Below, piece by piece: positions 8,011 to 16,159 of a stretch of 64,000 bases of DNA; position 1 is the first letter of the stretch; each line of letters begins with the position of its first letter. The notes beneath the pieces were generated by a model that saw only the letters and a list, made by a program, of their open reading frames with translations, searched no databases and was not told the origin of the DNA. This DNA comes from Rhodanobacter fulvus Jip2. Its GTDB lineage: Bacteria; Pseudomonadota; Gammaproteobacteria; Xanthomonadales; Rhodanobacteraceae. Location: contig NZ_AJXU01000051.1 in the NCBI RefSeq assembly GCF_000264315.1, positions 52,914 through 116,913 of the forward strand, in the 5' to 3' direction. The translations under genes and the position numbers were made by a program.

Positions 8011-9606
8011 TCAGGCGGCCAATGCTGCCCAAACGTCCAACGCCCGATGACCGGGCTGGAACAGGATCATCACCGTGTCTGCATGATTGGGTGACCGGCT
8101 GCCTTCCGGCGCCTTGTCGATCACAATCTTGCCGACCGCGTTGATGGTGTACGTCGGCTGCGACAGCTCCGACACCAGCTTCACTCGCTCCGGCAAATCA
8201 CCGGGGATGACGATCAGATCATCCATGCTGTAATCCATGCCCTCGACCACGGCACGGTAGGTTTTCTGAAACCGTGTACGCAGAGACCACCACGCCTGCG
8301 CCTTGGCGTTGGCGAAGAAGTCCTTGTTCTTCCGCTCCTTCACCATCTCGCCCTCGGGGTCGTAGACGGCACCAGAGCCGCGGAACGGGCTTACTCGAAT
8401 CACTGAGCTGCCCTTGTTCACCCGCTGCTCGTTGATGACGCGAGAGTCACCACGGACGCCAGCGCCGAGACCATCAGCGTCGTACATGAAGGCCGCCACG
8501 CCACGGTCGTCACTGATTCGAAATGCGCGTTGCACGGTGCCGAAGATGTCGTCACCTTTGCCTGACCACGATTCCAGATGTTCGATCCGAACGCCCCGCG
8601 AAACGCCGAAGGCATTGAGGTCAACACCTTCATCAGCAACGTCCAACGCGCCGCCGAGCGCGCCGGTGATCTCGATGCCAAGCTTCTTGTCCGCATCTAT
8701 CGCCGCCTGCACCCATGCCGAAGGAATCAGCACGCCTTCAACCGACGCCGAATAATCGATGTCGATTTCCTGGGCCACCGTCACCGGGTCAAGGCGCTCA
8801 ACCTGCTTGTCGTACCACGCTTGATCCTTTCGCGGATCGTCGCGCCAGTGAAACGTGAATACCTTGACCTTGCCGCCGTGGCGCCGCTCCGCAAACGAGT
8901 TGGCGCGCCCGTTTGGCGTACTGATGTCCTGCCGGCAGTTCGTCGTCTGGGAGAGCGAGGCGTCCACCAGTTGCGGGCGAGCAAGGAACGCCGATTCGTC
9001 AACGATGTAGAAGCTGGCGCGACCACCGCGGCCAATGCCGTCACCCGCCTCGCCGCTCAAGATCGAGCCGGATTCCGGAAACTGCAGCTTCATGTAGCTG
9101 GCGTGCAACTTGCGATCCCAGCCGCCGCGAAACTCCGCCGGGAGATTCTGCAGGAAGATGCGGCCTTTCTCGAACAGTGAATCGGGATCACCGATTACAT
9201 CGACGTACTCTTCTTTCCGCGAACCGCAGCCAACGGATATTTGCGGCTGGAACAAGCAGACCGTGCACGACATCGACATCGTGAGCCAGGACATACCCAT
9301 GTCGCGGGTCTTTTCGGTGATGCCATCCTCTTGGGCCTTCCACCGCTCCATGAACCATGCCACCCACTCCTCTTGGCGGGGGAATAGCAGGAACGGCACC
9401 AGCGTCGGCAGACCACGTTCTGCATTTCGCGGATCGAACGTCACGCCCCAGTCGATGATGAACTGCGCCGGGTTGTCCCTGTAGAACGCCTTCATGCCGG
9501 GAATGACGCCCGGGTTCTTGCGGATCCGCTGCAGCCGCTCCACGCGCCATTCGAAAGCGGCCAGATAGTCGGGGCGCTTGAAATCGAACGCGAAGGGAAT
9601 CGGCAT
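8011..9606 (-). CDS. terminase large subunit
   Basis: This 531-aa packaging motor has an ATPase part with a degenerate Walker A-like EKTRDMGMSW at 98-107 and Walker B FYIVDESAF at 199-207, where Asp203/Glu204 are the expected catalytic acids. The C-terminal nuclease part shows LDVADEG at 321-327 and MYDADG at 374-379, giving the RNase H-fold aspartates. Start ATG 9606 overlaps the TerS stop (TAATG), so translation is coupled. Confidence 0.92.
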   Translation of the reverse strand: MPIPFAFDFKRPDYLAAFEWRVERLQRIRKNPGVIPGMKAFYRDNPAQFIIDWGVTFDPRNAERGLPTLVPFLLFPRQEEWVAWFMERWKAQEDGITEKTRDMGMSWLTMSMSCTVCLFQPQISVGCGSRKEEYVDVIGDPDSLFEKGRIFLQNLPAEFRGGWDRKLHASYMKLQFPESGSILSGEAGDGIGRGGRASFYIVDESAFLARPQLVDASLSQTTNCRQDISTPNGRANSFAERRHGGKVKVFTFHWRDDPRKDQAWYDKQVERLDPVTVAQEIDIDYSASVEGVLIPSAWVQAAIDADKKLGIEITGALGGALDVADEGVDLNAFGVSRGVRIEHLESWSGKGDDIFGTVQRAFRISDDRGVAAFMYDADGLGAGVRGDSRVINEQRVNKGSSVIRVSPFRGSGAVYDPEGEMVKERKNKDFFANAKAQAWWSLRTRFQKTYRAVVEGMDYSMDDLIVIPGDLPERVKLVSELSQPTYTINAVGKIVIDKAPEGSRSPNHADTVMILFQPGHRALDVWAALAA

Positions 9607-10085
9607 TATTTCTCGCCCGACATCACCTGCTGGTAGATGCGCGCGGCCTCGATGGGGTCGGTGGTGGTGGTGCTGATGGACTGGATCGGACCGCCGCCCG
9701 GGCCGGTGTGCTCGGTCTGGTTCTTCTGCTTCCAGTTTTCCTTGTCCCGGTTGCAGAGATAGAAGATCGCCGCCGCGGTGTCCGGCGGGTAGTGCTTGAC
9801 CGTCTGAACGCGCGTCACCTTCCCGTTGCTGCAGAACACTTCCTCCGCCGGATGGCTGTAGCCAACCGCGCGCAGGTAGAGCGAGCGCTTCACCCGTTCG
9901 TTGGCCGGCGCCTTGCCCACCTTCAGTGCCTTGGCGAAGGCGGGGTGATCGAGCTTCCAGCGGTAGATCGTTCGGTCGCTCACGCCGAAGAACAGGGCGA
10001 TCTCGACGTCCGTGGCGCCGAGCGTGGCGGCAAGCTTCTTCGCCTGCGCCACGTACTCGGGTTTGAAAGCGGTTGGCCTGGCCAT
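9606..10085 (-). CDS. terminase small subunit
   Basis: The 159-aa protein (start ATG 10085, MARPTAFKPEYVAQAKKLAA) has an N-terminal homeodomain-like helix-turn-helix, GATDVEIALFFGVSDRTIYRWK at about residues 19-40, followed by an oligomerisation region. Terminase small subunits bind the packaging site and recruit TerL. It immediately precedes terL with a stop-start overlap. A longer in-frame extension to 10211 is low-complexity Arg/Ala sequence and is rejected. Confidence 0.85.
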   Translation of the reverse strand: MARPTAFKPEYVAQAKKLAATLGATDVEIALFFGVSDRTIYRWKLDHPAFAKALKVGKAPANERVKRSLYLRAVGYSHPAEEVFCSNGKVTRVQTVKHYPPDTAAAIFYLCNRDKENWKQKNQTEHTGPGGGPIQSISTTTTDPIEAARIYQQVMSGEK

Positions 10086-10087
10086 GA

Positions 10088-10384
10088 TTACGTACTCACC
10101 CGAAGCGACGCCTCGCGCGTCAGATGCACGCCGGCCGTGCTGACGATCGAGACGCTGATGATGTAGTGCTTGCCGGGCGCGCCATTGCCCAGCGTGAACT
10201 GCACGGCGCATGCCGTGCGCGCACCGTTGACGACCGTACCGGCGCCCACGTCGATGCTTTCGGGATTCAGATGCACGCCTTCCACGCTCGCGATGGTCTC
10301 GCCCAGGCCCAGCACGTTCGAGAAATCCGCGACGAATGGCACGTTCTCGTCCAGCGGATTCATGGGCGAAAGACCGGTGAACAT
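10088..10384 (-). CDS. phage fiber-tail adaptor-like protein
   Basis: The 98-aa product has the layout of the small fiber-tail adaptor proteins: an N-terminal DENVPFVADFSNVLGLGETI followed by an immunoglobulin-like beta domain ending in STAGVHLTREASLRV. Start ATG 10384 has GGAG eight bases upstream. The gene is tucked between the SGNH fibre gene and TerS, which supports a tail-tip role. Confidence 0.6.
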   Translation of the reverse strand: MFTGLSPMNPLDENVPFVADFSNVLGLGETIASVEGVHLNPESIDVGAGTVVNGARTACAVQFTLGNGAPGKHYIISVSIVSTAGVHLTREASLRVST

Positions 10385-10397
10385 CAGGCGTCTCCGG

Positions 10398-13121
10398 TCA
10401 GGCGGCGAAGCGCGCCGCGCGTTGGTCTGGGGCGATGGTGGCGGTGCGCTGCTCAGCTGCGAACAACGCCGTGCGGTTGGGTTCGGTGATCAGGATGCCG
10501 CTGCGTGGCGTGAGCGAGCCGGCGACGAAAGCTGCCGATGCACCCGATACCGTGACATCACGCGACACCGCCATCTCGCCACACGCGGCCGCGATGCGCG
10601 CTCCACCCAGGGTTGGCAAGACGGCGCTCAACGCATCGCCGTGCAGCGCGGTGATGGCTACGCCGGTCAGGCCCACGCTGACGTTGTGCCCCGCCACGGC
10701 CGTCAATGTGCCGGTGTTGGTGGTGGACCGCTGCCCGGTGGTTGCTGTCGAATGTGCGGGCGCCAGCGTGCCGCGATCCGCCGTTGCCGACAGGCCGGCA
10801 AGCGCCACGGAAACGCTGTGGTCGGCTACGGCCGTCGGCGCACCCAGGGCATACGTCGCATCCTGCCCAGTGACCGCCGCGGTGTGCTGCGCGGCCACCG
10901 TGCCCATCTGCACCGACATCGATGCACCCGACAGGGCCACGCGCACCTCCGGCACGGCGCTGACCGCACCGGCTGATGCGGTGGCCGCCTGCCCGTCGAG
11001 GTGCGTCGACGCGGATGCCGCAACACTGCCCGACAGTACTGCCGTGGAGCGGCCAGCAAGCCCGGCAGCGAAGCCCGGCAGCACGTCACCGTGCGCCGTG
11101 GCAACGCTCGCGCCGGCCAGTGCGACACTGGTTCCGCCTGATACCGCCGTTACCGATCCCAGGCTCGCGGCGATGCTTTGACCGAGAATGGCTTTCGACG
11201 CCGCCGCCTTGACCGCGCCGGCGTGATCCGTCGCCCTGTTGCCCGTGAGCGCCCGCGAACGCGCCGCAGCGAACGTACCGCGCGCTGTGGTCACTGACCG
11301 ACCGGTAAGCGCCACGGTCACGTCGGATGACGCAACGCTGATCGCGCCACGGGCAACCGTGACCGACTGACCAGTAAGACCGACTGCCACGTTGGCACTG
11401 GGCTTCACCGTCGCGATGAAGGCAAAGCCGCCCGCCATACCCTGAGAGGGGCTTGGCGTGAAGCTGGTTGAGGCCGGCGTGCCTGTTTCGGCATGCGTCG
11501 CGATGGCGGTGTGCAATGCGCTGGATGATGTGCTCTGGGTCTCTACCGAGTAGCCAGCACCAGCAGTAACCGTGGCGGGGTCGGTGTCGTAATCGTATCC
11601 AACGAAAGCCACGGACAGGTCGCCCGCAACAGCGGTTGCCGATCCCGTGGGCCAAGGCCCCGCGCTCAGCGTGACCGTGCCATTACTGGCGCGCACGACA
11701 CCTGATGTCGCGGCATCCATGATCTCGACAATCGACACGCTGCCAAGCGTTGGATCGCCGCCCTGCGTGAAGGTGTGGCCGGAACCGCCTGCCGCGTTGT
11801 CGCACACCCAGACCTTTGCGGCGTAGGCGCCGCCGTAAGTGAGGCTTCGCACCTCGCTAAACGTGTTGCCCTTGTTGTCCGTCAACGTGAGCGATGACGC
11901 CGATGGGATGGCGCCGATCTGGACCGCCAGCAGTGCGCTCCCCGTTTCCTGCGTGGTGATCGGCGCACTGGTTGGCGTGGTGCTGGACACTGAGGCGCCG
12001 ACGGCTATGGCTGGCGTCACGGCATACGCAGGGTCGACGAACATCCCGACGGCCTGAGCCGCCAGCACGTCGCCCGCATCCTTCATGTGCAGGCCATCAG
12101 GCTGGTAGTGCACCCCGCCATCTTCCCAGACGTTCGGCATACTGCTCGCAAGTTCCAGCGCGGGTATTTCCTTACCGACGAGCATGGCTTTCGCCTGCGC
12201 GTAGAAATACCCGTACGTTTCGCCCGCCGAATTGATGATCGTGTCGGGTGATGCTTGGTTGTAGACCATGCAAGCCGTGATCGATGCGACTGGCAATGTC
12301 GCCAAGGTCACGTCAATCAGTGCGGCGTACTGAGTCAGCACCTGGTCGACGGTCAGCGACGGATCGTTGTTCAGGCCGGTGTTCAGCACCACCAGATGCG
12401 GGTCAACCAACTGCAAGTTGCGGATGTACTTTGCATTCTGCGGCGCGGACGGTGTTGCTGCGTCGTAGAAGTCCGGAACCGCTGCGCCAAAGTGGCAGGC
12501 GTCATACAGCACGATGCCCTTGTCCCGGCCGCCGTCGTACACGGTCAGCCCCAGAAAGTGGACCGTGCCCGCTACTCGCTTGATCGCCACCGTGTGCGAC
12601 CCGGACGCGCCGAGATGCACCTGCGTGGTGTCCGCGTAGGCGTTCTGCCCCGTGGTGGTGATCGTCGTGCCGTAGGCGCCGCCGTCGATCGACACCGCGA
12701 ACGAGCCGCCGGCGCAGGTCCACACGTCGACATCGGTGCCGGTGACGGTGTACGTGAGCACCGCGCTCGTGCCCATGTCGGCGCTGCGCATGCCCAGCCC
12801 GAACGTGTTGGTCGGTGTGCCGGTGTCGCCGCCGATCCCGGCGTTGTAGTTGGTGACCGTGCCCGAGCTGCTCGTGGCCCAGGCTGGCGCCCATGGCGTG
12901 ATCGTGTTCGGGATCGCGAAATGCGCCGGCAGGTATTCGCAGCGACCGTAGCCGGCGACCGGATGCGTGCGCACCAGGCCATCCAGTATCAGATCGAGTG
13001 CCCGCTTGCGGAGCGTGGTGGCGCCGGTACCTTCGAAGATCGAGTCGCCCACCCACAGCACGCGCGCCTGCGCCGTCGCAACAGTACCGAGCGCAGTGTG
13101 CCAGGCGGACAAGTCAGCCAT
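10398..13121 (-). CDS. SGNH-hydrolase tail fibre/tip protein with about 14 tandem repeats
   Basis: The 907-aa protein has an N-terminal SGNH/GDSL hydrolase-like domain: WVGDSIFEGTG with G25-D26-S27, GLNND as a possible block III, and DGLH with D342 and H345 as the expected acid and base. Such domains deacetylate or cleave surface glycans. Residues about 370-570 form a beta-rich domain. Residues about 575-875 hold some 14 degenerate repeats of about 20-22 aa, each with L-x-G-x-S then a glycine seven to eight residues later. The C-terminus (EPNRTALFAAEQRTATI) is a motif common at the ends of phage tail proteins. Catalysis is inferred, not shown. Confidence 0.75.
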   Translation of the reverse strand: MADLSAWHTALGTVATAQARVLWVGDSIFEGTGATTLRKRALDLILDGLVRTHPVAGYGRCEYLPAHFAIPNTITPWAPAWATSSSGTVTNYNAGIGGDTGTPTNTFGLGMRSADMGTSAVLTYTVTGTDVDVWTCAGGSFAVSIDGGAYGTTITTTGQNAYADTTQVHLGASGSHTVAIKRVAGTVHFLGLTVYDGGRDKGIVLYDACHFGAAVPDFYDAATPSAPQNAKYIRNLQLVDPHLVVLNTGLNNDPSLTVDQVLTQYAALIDVTLATLPVASITACMVYNQASPDTIINSAGETYGYFYAQAKAMLVGKEIPALELASSMPNVWEDGGVHYQPDGLHMKDAGDVLAAQAVGMFVDPAYAVTPAIAVGASVSSTTPTSAPITTQETGSALLAVQIGAIPSASSLTLTDNKGNTFSEVRSLTYGGAYAAKVWVCDNAAGGSGHTFTQGGDPTLGSVSIVEIMDAATSGVVRASNGTVTLSAGPWPTGSATAVAGDLSVAFVGYDYDTDPATVTAGAGYSVETQSTSSSALHTAIATHAETGTPASTSFTPSPSQGMAGGFAFIATVKPSANVAVGLTGQSVTVARGAISVASSDVTVALTGRSVTTARGTFAAARSRALTGNRATDHAGAVKAAASKAILGQSIAASLGSVTAVSGGTSVALAGASVATAHGDVLPGFAAGLAGRSTAVLSGSVAASASTHLDGQAATASAGAVSAVPEVRVALSGASMSVQMGTVAAQHTAAVTGQDATYALGAPTAVADHSVSVALAGLSATADRGTLAPAHSTATTGQRSTTNTGTLTAVAGHNVSVGLTGVAITALHGDALSAVLPTLGGARIAAACGEMAVSRDVTVSGASAAFVAGSLTPRSGILITEPNRTALFAAEQRTATIAPDQRAARFAA

Positions 13122-13127
13122 GGGTGA

Positions 13128-13580
13128 TCAGGCGATCTGCAGTAGCGCGGTGGCGGCGGCGTTCGCCGGCATGGTAAGGGTGAAATTTGACGCCGTGACG
13201 GTCTGCGAGCCGAAGTTGAACACGGCCACCGCCTTGTTGCTCTGCGTCGAGTTGTAGAGCAGCACCGCATCGAAGGCCGAGGCCGTCATGGTGGTCCAGG
13301 CGAACGAGGCGGACGGCGTCCAATACGCGGTGGTGCCCGAACTGGTGGGCGCGGTCGCATTCGTCACGGTCACGCCGCCAGCGGTGTAGCCGGTGCCGCT
13401 GACCTCGCTGGTGGTCGAGTAGGTCGTGGTGGACGCACCCAGGCTGCCCGAGGCCAGATACAGCGCGGCCTTGAACGTGTCCGCCGTGGTCGCGGCGCGC
13501 ACGACCGACGTGCCGAAGGCGTGGATGCCATTGAACTGGTCCACCTTGAAGCTGGTGCAGACAGCGGCGGTATTGGCCAT
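13128..13580 (-). CDS. hypothetical virion-associated protein
   Basis: The chosen start is ATG 13580 (MANTAAVCTSFKVDQFNGIH), which has AAGGA about eight bases upstream and gives 150 aa. The sequence is Thr/Ser/Ala-rich and beta-prone (GTTAYWTPSASFAWTTMTASAFDAVLLYN), typical of small phage decoration or tail-tip proteins. The ending ANAAATALLQIA is also seen at the ends of such proteins. No family is recognised. It sits directly before the fibre gene. Confidence 0.65.
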   Translation of the reverse strand: MANTAAVCTSFKVDQFNGIHAFGTSVVRAATTADTFKAALYLASGSLGASTTTYSTTSEVSGTGYTAGGVTVTNATAPTSSGTTAYWTPSASFAWTTMTASAFDAVLLYNSTQSNKAVAVFNFGSQTVTASNFTLTMPANAAATALLQIA

Positions 13581-13780
13581 CAGAAAGATCCTTGATCGGG
13601 TTGCACGGGAATGCCCTGCTTCACGTAGACGTGAGCGGACTGCTTGACCACTTCGCCGTCGAGCGTGTAGGTCTCGCTGAATTTCAGGTACTCGGTGGTT
13701 TCTTCCCACGCGTGGCTGTACTGCAGCGCGGCGACCGGCAGGTTTCCCTTGGTCGTCCAGATCAGCGGTTCATCGGTCAT
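13580..13780 (-). CDS. small hypothetical phage protein
   Basis: This 66-aa protein (start ATG 13780, MTDEPLIWTTKGNLP) ends in VYVKQGIPVQPDQGSF; its stop codon overlaps the start of the next gene. A GTG at 13813 would add eleven residues but the ATG fits better with the leading acidic segment. It is probably a small virion or chaperone component; no family is recognised. Confidence 0.6.
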   Translation of the reverse strand: MTDEPLIWTTKGNLPVAALQYSHAWEETTEYLKFSETYTLDGEVVKQSAHVYVKQGIPVQPDQGSF

Positions 13781-13787
13781 GGGGTTC

Positions 13788-13937
13788 TCAGGGGTGGGGC
13801 GGAAGCCGATCACGCGGGCGCGGCGTCGTGACGCGGTAGCGTTCCTGCGTCTTTCGATCCATGCGGATCTCCACCACCAGCCACACGATCAGGCCCACCA
13901 TCGCGGCCAGGGCGACGATGATGGCGACGAGTGGCAC
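13788..13937 (-). CDS. small single-span membrane protein
   Basis: A 49-aa frame from GTG 13937 begins VPLVAIIVALAAMVGLIVWL, a clear transmembrane helix, followed by a basic cytoplasmic-looking tail (EIRMDRKTQERYRV). It follows the lysis cassette and may take part in it, but no family is recognised. The lack of a strong ribosome site keeps confidence moderate. Confidence 0.5.
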   Translation of the reverse strand: MPLVAIIVALAAMVGLIVWLVVEIRMDRKTQERYRVTTPRPRDRLPPHP

Positions 13938-13950
13938 GGTGGTGGCCCGA

Positions 13951-14235
13951 TCAGCTGGCCACGGTCTTGTCGGCCTTCTTGAACAGGCCGGCCACGTTGA
14001 ACGCGGCCACCGCGGCATTGACCAGCGGCGTCAGGATGGTCTTCAAGCTGGCCAGCACCGCCACGTCGGCGGCGAATGCATCGAGGTAGACGTCCAGCTT
14101 CGCCAGCGCGGCTTTCAACTTGTCGGCGCCGCTGAAACCTTCCAGCGAGGCCTCGACCGACTTCACGGTTTCATCGACCAGGGTCAGCAGCGAGGGCACC
14201 AGCGTCAGCGCGGTGAGGATGGCTTTGAAGTTCAT
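13951..14235 (-). CDS. hypothetical phage protein, helical
   Basis: The 94-aa product starts at ATG 14235 (MNFKAILTALTLVPSLL) with GGAG seven bases upstream. It is almost wholly helical with hydrophobic N-terminal and C-terminal segments (LVNAAVAAFNVAGLF) and an ending KKADKTVAS. It could be a small membrane-associated or holin-like protein given its place after the spanin genes, but this is inference. The longer in-frame extension to 14460 reads through the spanin gene and is rejected. Confidence 0.6.
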   Translation of the reverse strand: MNFKAILTALTLVPSLLTLVDETVKSVEASLEGFSGADKLKAALAKLDVYLDAFAADVAVLASLKTILTPLVNAAVAAFNVAGLFKKADKTVAS

Positions 14236-14248
14236 AGCAGACTCCAGG

Positions 14249-14572
14249 TCAGCGGATGATGCCGCGAGCGCGATAGGCGTCGAGGCAGGTAGCGGTGGTG
14301 TCGCGTTGGATCGCGTTGCGCTGGACGACACCAGCGGCACGGACGGCCCAGACGGCTTGCTCGCGGCTGTAGGCGCGGAGCTGGTCGAAGTCGCCCGGAT
14401 GCGTGCCGTCCACGCCGACAGGCCCGACCGGATACGCGCCCAGGCGCTCCGCAGGCTCATGCTCCGCGCACGCCACGGTTGGCGGCGTCGATCGCACGCT
14501 GGACGTCGTCGGACTGCTCGCGCAGGCTGTCATCAGCACGCACGCGGTCAACAGCAGCATCGGTTTGCGCAT
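14249..14572 (-). CDS. outer-membrane spanin lipoprotein (Rz1-like)
   Basis: The 107-aa product has a lipoprotein signal peptide, MRKPMLLLTACVLMTACASS, with the lipobox cysteine at residue 17, followed by a Pro/Ser/Thr-rich linker. Start ATG 14572 has a GAGGAA site. The gene overlaps the upstream i-spanin-like gene out of frame by 116 nt, the classical Rz/Rz1 layout. It is longer than lambda Rz1 and carries extra C-terminal sequence. Confidence 0.75.
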   Translation of the reverse strand: MRKPMLLLTACVLMTACASSPTTSSVRSTPPTVACAEHEPAERLGAYPVGPVGVDGTHPGDFDQLRAYSREQAVWAVRAAGVVQRNAIQRDTTATCLDAYRARGIIR

Positions 14573-14747
14573 GGCTTTCCTCGACGGCTACGGCCGCGTT
14601 GTCACGCTGGCGCTGGGCATCGGCCAGAGCGGCATCGCGGTTGGCGGTGGTGGTGGCGTTGTCCCTCTCGGCCTTGTGCCGCTGCCACCAGCCCTGCAGC
14701 GCCTTGAGCAGCACGCCGAAGATGGCCTGCAGCAGGAACTTGATCAC
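14457..14747 (-). CDS. inner-membrane spanin (Rz-like)
   Basis: Start GTG 14747 overlaps the stop of the preceding 33-aa gene (GTGA), giving 96 aa. An N-terminal hydrophobic helix (VIKFLLQAIFGVLLKALQGW) is followed by a long charged coiled coil (residues about 25-90), as in i-spanins that bridge the periplasm to the Rz1 lipoprotein at lysis. The out-of-frame overlap with the lipoprotein gene supports the call. Confidence 0.65.
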   Translation of the reverse strand: MIKFLLQAIFGVLLKALQGWWQRHKAERDNATTTANRDAALADAQRQRDNAAVAVEESHAQTDAAVDRVRADDSLREQSDDVQRAIDAANRGVRGA

Positions 14748-14845
14748 CGCAGTACCCACGCAAGAATGGCCACGCCGTAGATCGCCAGCGCAGCAACGCA
14801 TGCCCACACGATGCCGCGGGATGGATCGAGATCATTGCGTCTCAT
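14744..14845 (-). CDS. 33-aa single-span membrane peptide in lysis cassette
   Basis: ATG 14845 overlaps the stop of the holin-like gene (ATGA) and its TGA overlaps the GTG of the i-spanin gene. The peptide MRRNDLDPSRGIVWACVAAL continues as one transmembrane helix ending AWVLR. Tight coupling on both sides is good evidence that it is translated. It may be a holin component or antiholin; this is inference. Confidence 0.55.
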   Translation of the reverse strand: MRRNDLDPSRGIVWACVAALAIYGVAILAWVLR

Positions 14846-15126
14846 GAGCCGTTCGCCTTCGCCGATTCGGTAGCGTTGGGCTCCGGCGATGGCACGGCCG
14901 CGCCCATGATTTCGGTGGCGCGCTTCGCGTCGTGCGACGCGCCGTAGTAGTAATTGCAGACCATCGCGGCAATGCCGTTCCAGGCGGTCAAGATCATCAC
15001 CACGACGTTCGCGGTGTCCGTGGAGCGCGGCAGGCCGTTCTGCAGGATGTAGAAATCCAGATAGCCGGCGCCGGTCACCACCACCAACGCGAGGAAGCTG
15101 GCGGTGATGCCGCGATGCTGTTTCAT
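14842..15126 (-). CDS. holin-like small membrane protein
   Basis: The 94-aa protein has two predicted membrane helices (ITASFLALVVVTGAGYLDFY, residues about 7-26, and VVVMILTAWNGIAAMVCNYY, about 41-60) and then YYGASHDAKRATE, echoing the YYFGSS-x-x-K-x-E tail of some phage holins. The tail is hydrophilic. It sits just downstream of the endolysin in the operon. Holin function is inferred from topology and place. Confidence 0.6.
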   Translation of the reverse strand: MKQHRGITASFLALVVVTGAGYLDFYILQNGLPRSTDTANVVVMILTAWNGIAAMVCNYYYGASHDAKRATEIMGAAVPSPEPNATESAKANGS

Positions 15127-15446
15127 TCGCCGGTCTCAGGTGGAACAGGGATACCCGCCGTGCGCAGCAGGGATTCGAGATGCGCGACACGCGCCCGTAG
15201 GCGGCCCATCTTGCTGGCCTCGTCGATCATCAGGTGCCGCAGGCGCTCGATCTCCTTCGCCTGGAACATCTGGTCCTGCCGCATCGTCTCCATGATCTGG
15301 CGCAGACCGCCCAGACCGGTGACGCTCGCATCGGTTTCCGCTTCCTCACGGCGGCGGCGCGTCCTGCCACCGACCCAGGCAAGGATGGCCGTGGCGATCG
15401 AGAACAGCACCACGCCGTACCAGGGCCAGGTCGCCATCGACTCCAT
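15123..15446 (-). CDS. membrane-anchored coiled-coil protein, lysis cassette
   Basis: The start ATG 15446 shares a base with the endolysin stop (TGATG), giving 107 aa. One N-terminal membrane helix (WPWYGVVLFSIATAILAWVG) is followed by an Arg-rich stretch and a coiled coil (residues about 50-95). The stop overlaps the next gene's start. It may be a holin accessory or phage DUF2730-like protein; I cannot choose. Confidence 0.6.
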   Translation of the reverse strand: MESMATWPWYGVVLFSIATAILAWVGGRTRRRREEAETDASVTGLGGLRQIMETMRQDQMFQAKEIERLRHLMIDEASKMGRLRARVAHLESLLRTAGIPVPPETGE

Positions 15447-15874
15447 CAGCTGCCCTCGAACAATGCGCGCTCCGCGGCGCGGCGCTTGACCAGGCCCGGT
15501 AGCACTTCGCCGCCACCCATGACCCAGAACCGGAACTGCGCAGCCGCCGCGCCGTAATCGCCCCGGTTCAGGACGCGCAGCAGCGTCGACCCCATCAGGC
15601 GACCGGCACCCAGGTTGAACGTGAAGTCGCACAGCGCATCGAACTTGCCTTGCGTCAGCGGCACCGTGACCACGCGACGAACGCTATCGGCGGCATTGTC
15701 CAGATCATCCACAAGCATCCGGTCAGCCTCGGCCTCGGTGATCGTCTGGCCTGCCTTCACCCCGGCCGTGTGGCCGTAGCCGATCGTCCATGTGCCGCCG
15801 GAGTCGCGATAGGAATGCAGGCGCAGCCCCTCGGACGCCTTGACCAGGTCGATGGCGCGCTGACTGGGGTGCAT
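15446..15874 (-). CDS. endolysin, GH24 lysozyme
   Basis: The 142-aa protein is a T4-type lysozyme that cleaves the glycan strands of peptidoglycan. The catalytic triad spacing E-8-D-5-T is met by E15, D24 and T30 in SEGLRLHSYRDSGGTWTIGY. Later, FDALCDFTFNLGAGRL is the usual GH24 helix. There is no signal peptide or SAR helix, so export must depend on a holin, in agreement with the downstream membrane genes. Start ATG 15874 has a GAGAG site. Confidence 0.92.
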   Translation of the reverse strand: MHPSQRAIDLVKASEGLRLHSYRDSGGTWTIGYGHTAGVKAGQTITEAEADRMLVDDLDNAADSVRRVVTVPLTQGKFDALCDFTFNLGAGRLMGSTLLRVLNRGDYGAAAAQFRFWVMGGGEVLPGLVKRRAAERALFEGS

Positions 15875-16159
15875 GGATCTCTCGCTGGTGTGAATGCTGA
15901 GCCCGGACGGCCGCCGTAGCGCTTCCCGGGATATCCCCTAGGGCCAACTCAGCAAGAGGGTTGGCCGCCGTGGCGCGGGGAGTGCGCGACACGGCAGCCA
16001 GTGCAGGACGGCTGGGTGCTCCCGGCCTTCTCAGACGATCCGCGGAACGCCTGCCGCACAAACGAAAAAACCCGGCCATTGCTGGTCGGGTTTCGGGGTG
16101 ATTCGTGGCGGGGTGACAACTTCGCCTGTAGCGAAAACTAGCCATTTACCCCCTTGACG
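15875..16159 (-). promoter_or_regulatory. intergenic region before lysis operon
   Basis: This 285-nt gap separates the early leftward operon from the lysis/late operon. It contains the terminator at 16065-16093, a TTCGC-N5-GCGAA hairpin at 16121-16135 and a 12-bp perfect palindrome CTTGACGTCAAG at 16153-16164. It is the natural place for the late promoter, though I cannot name a convincing -35/-10 pair. Confidence 0.4.
16065..16093 (-). terminator. intrinsic terminator ending the early leftward operon
   Basis: The minus strand has ACCCG-A-CCA, loop GCAA, TGG-C-CGGGT and then five T. One central mismatch interrupts an otherwise 8-bp stem. It lies about 65 nt after the stop codon of the last early gene. 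Confidence 0.75.
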
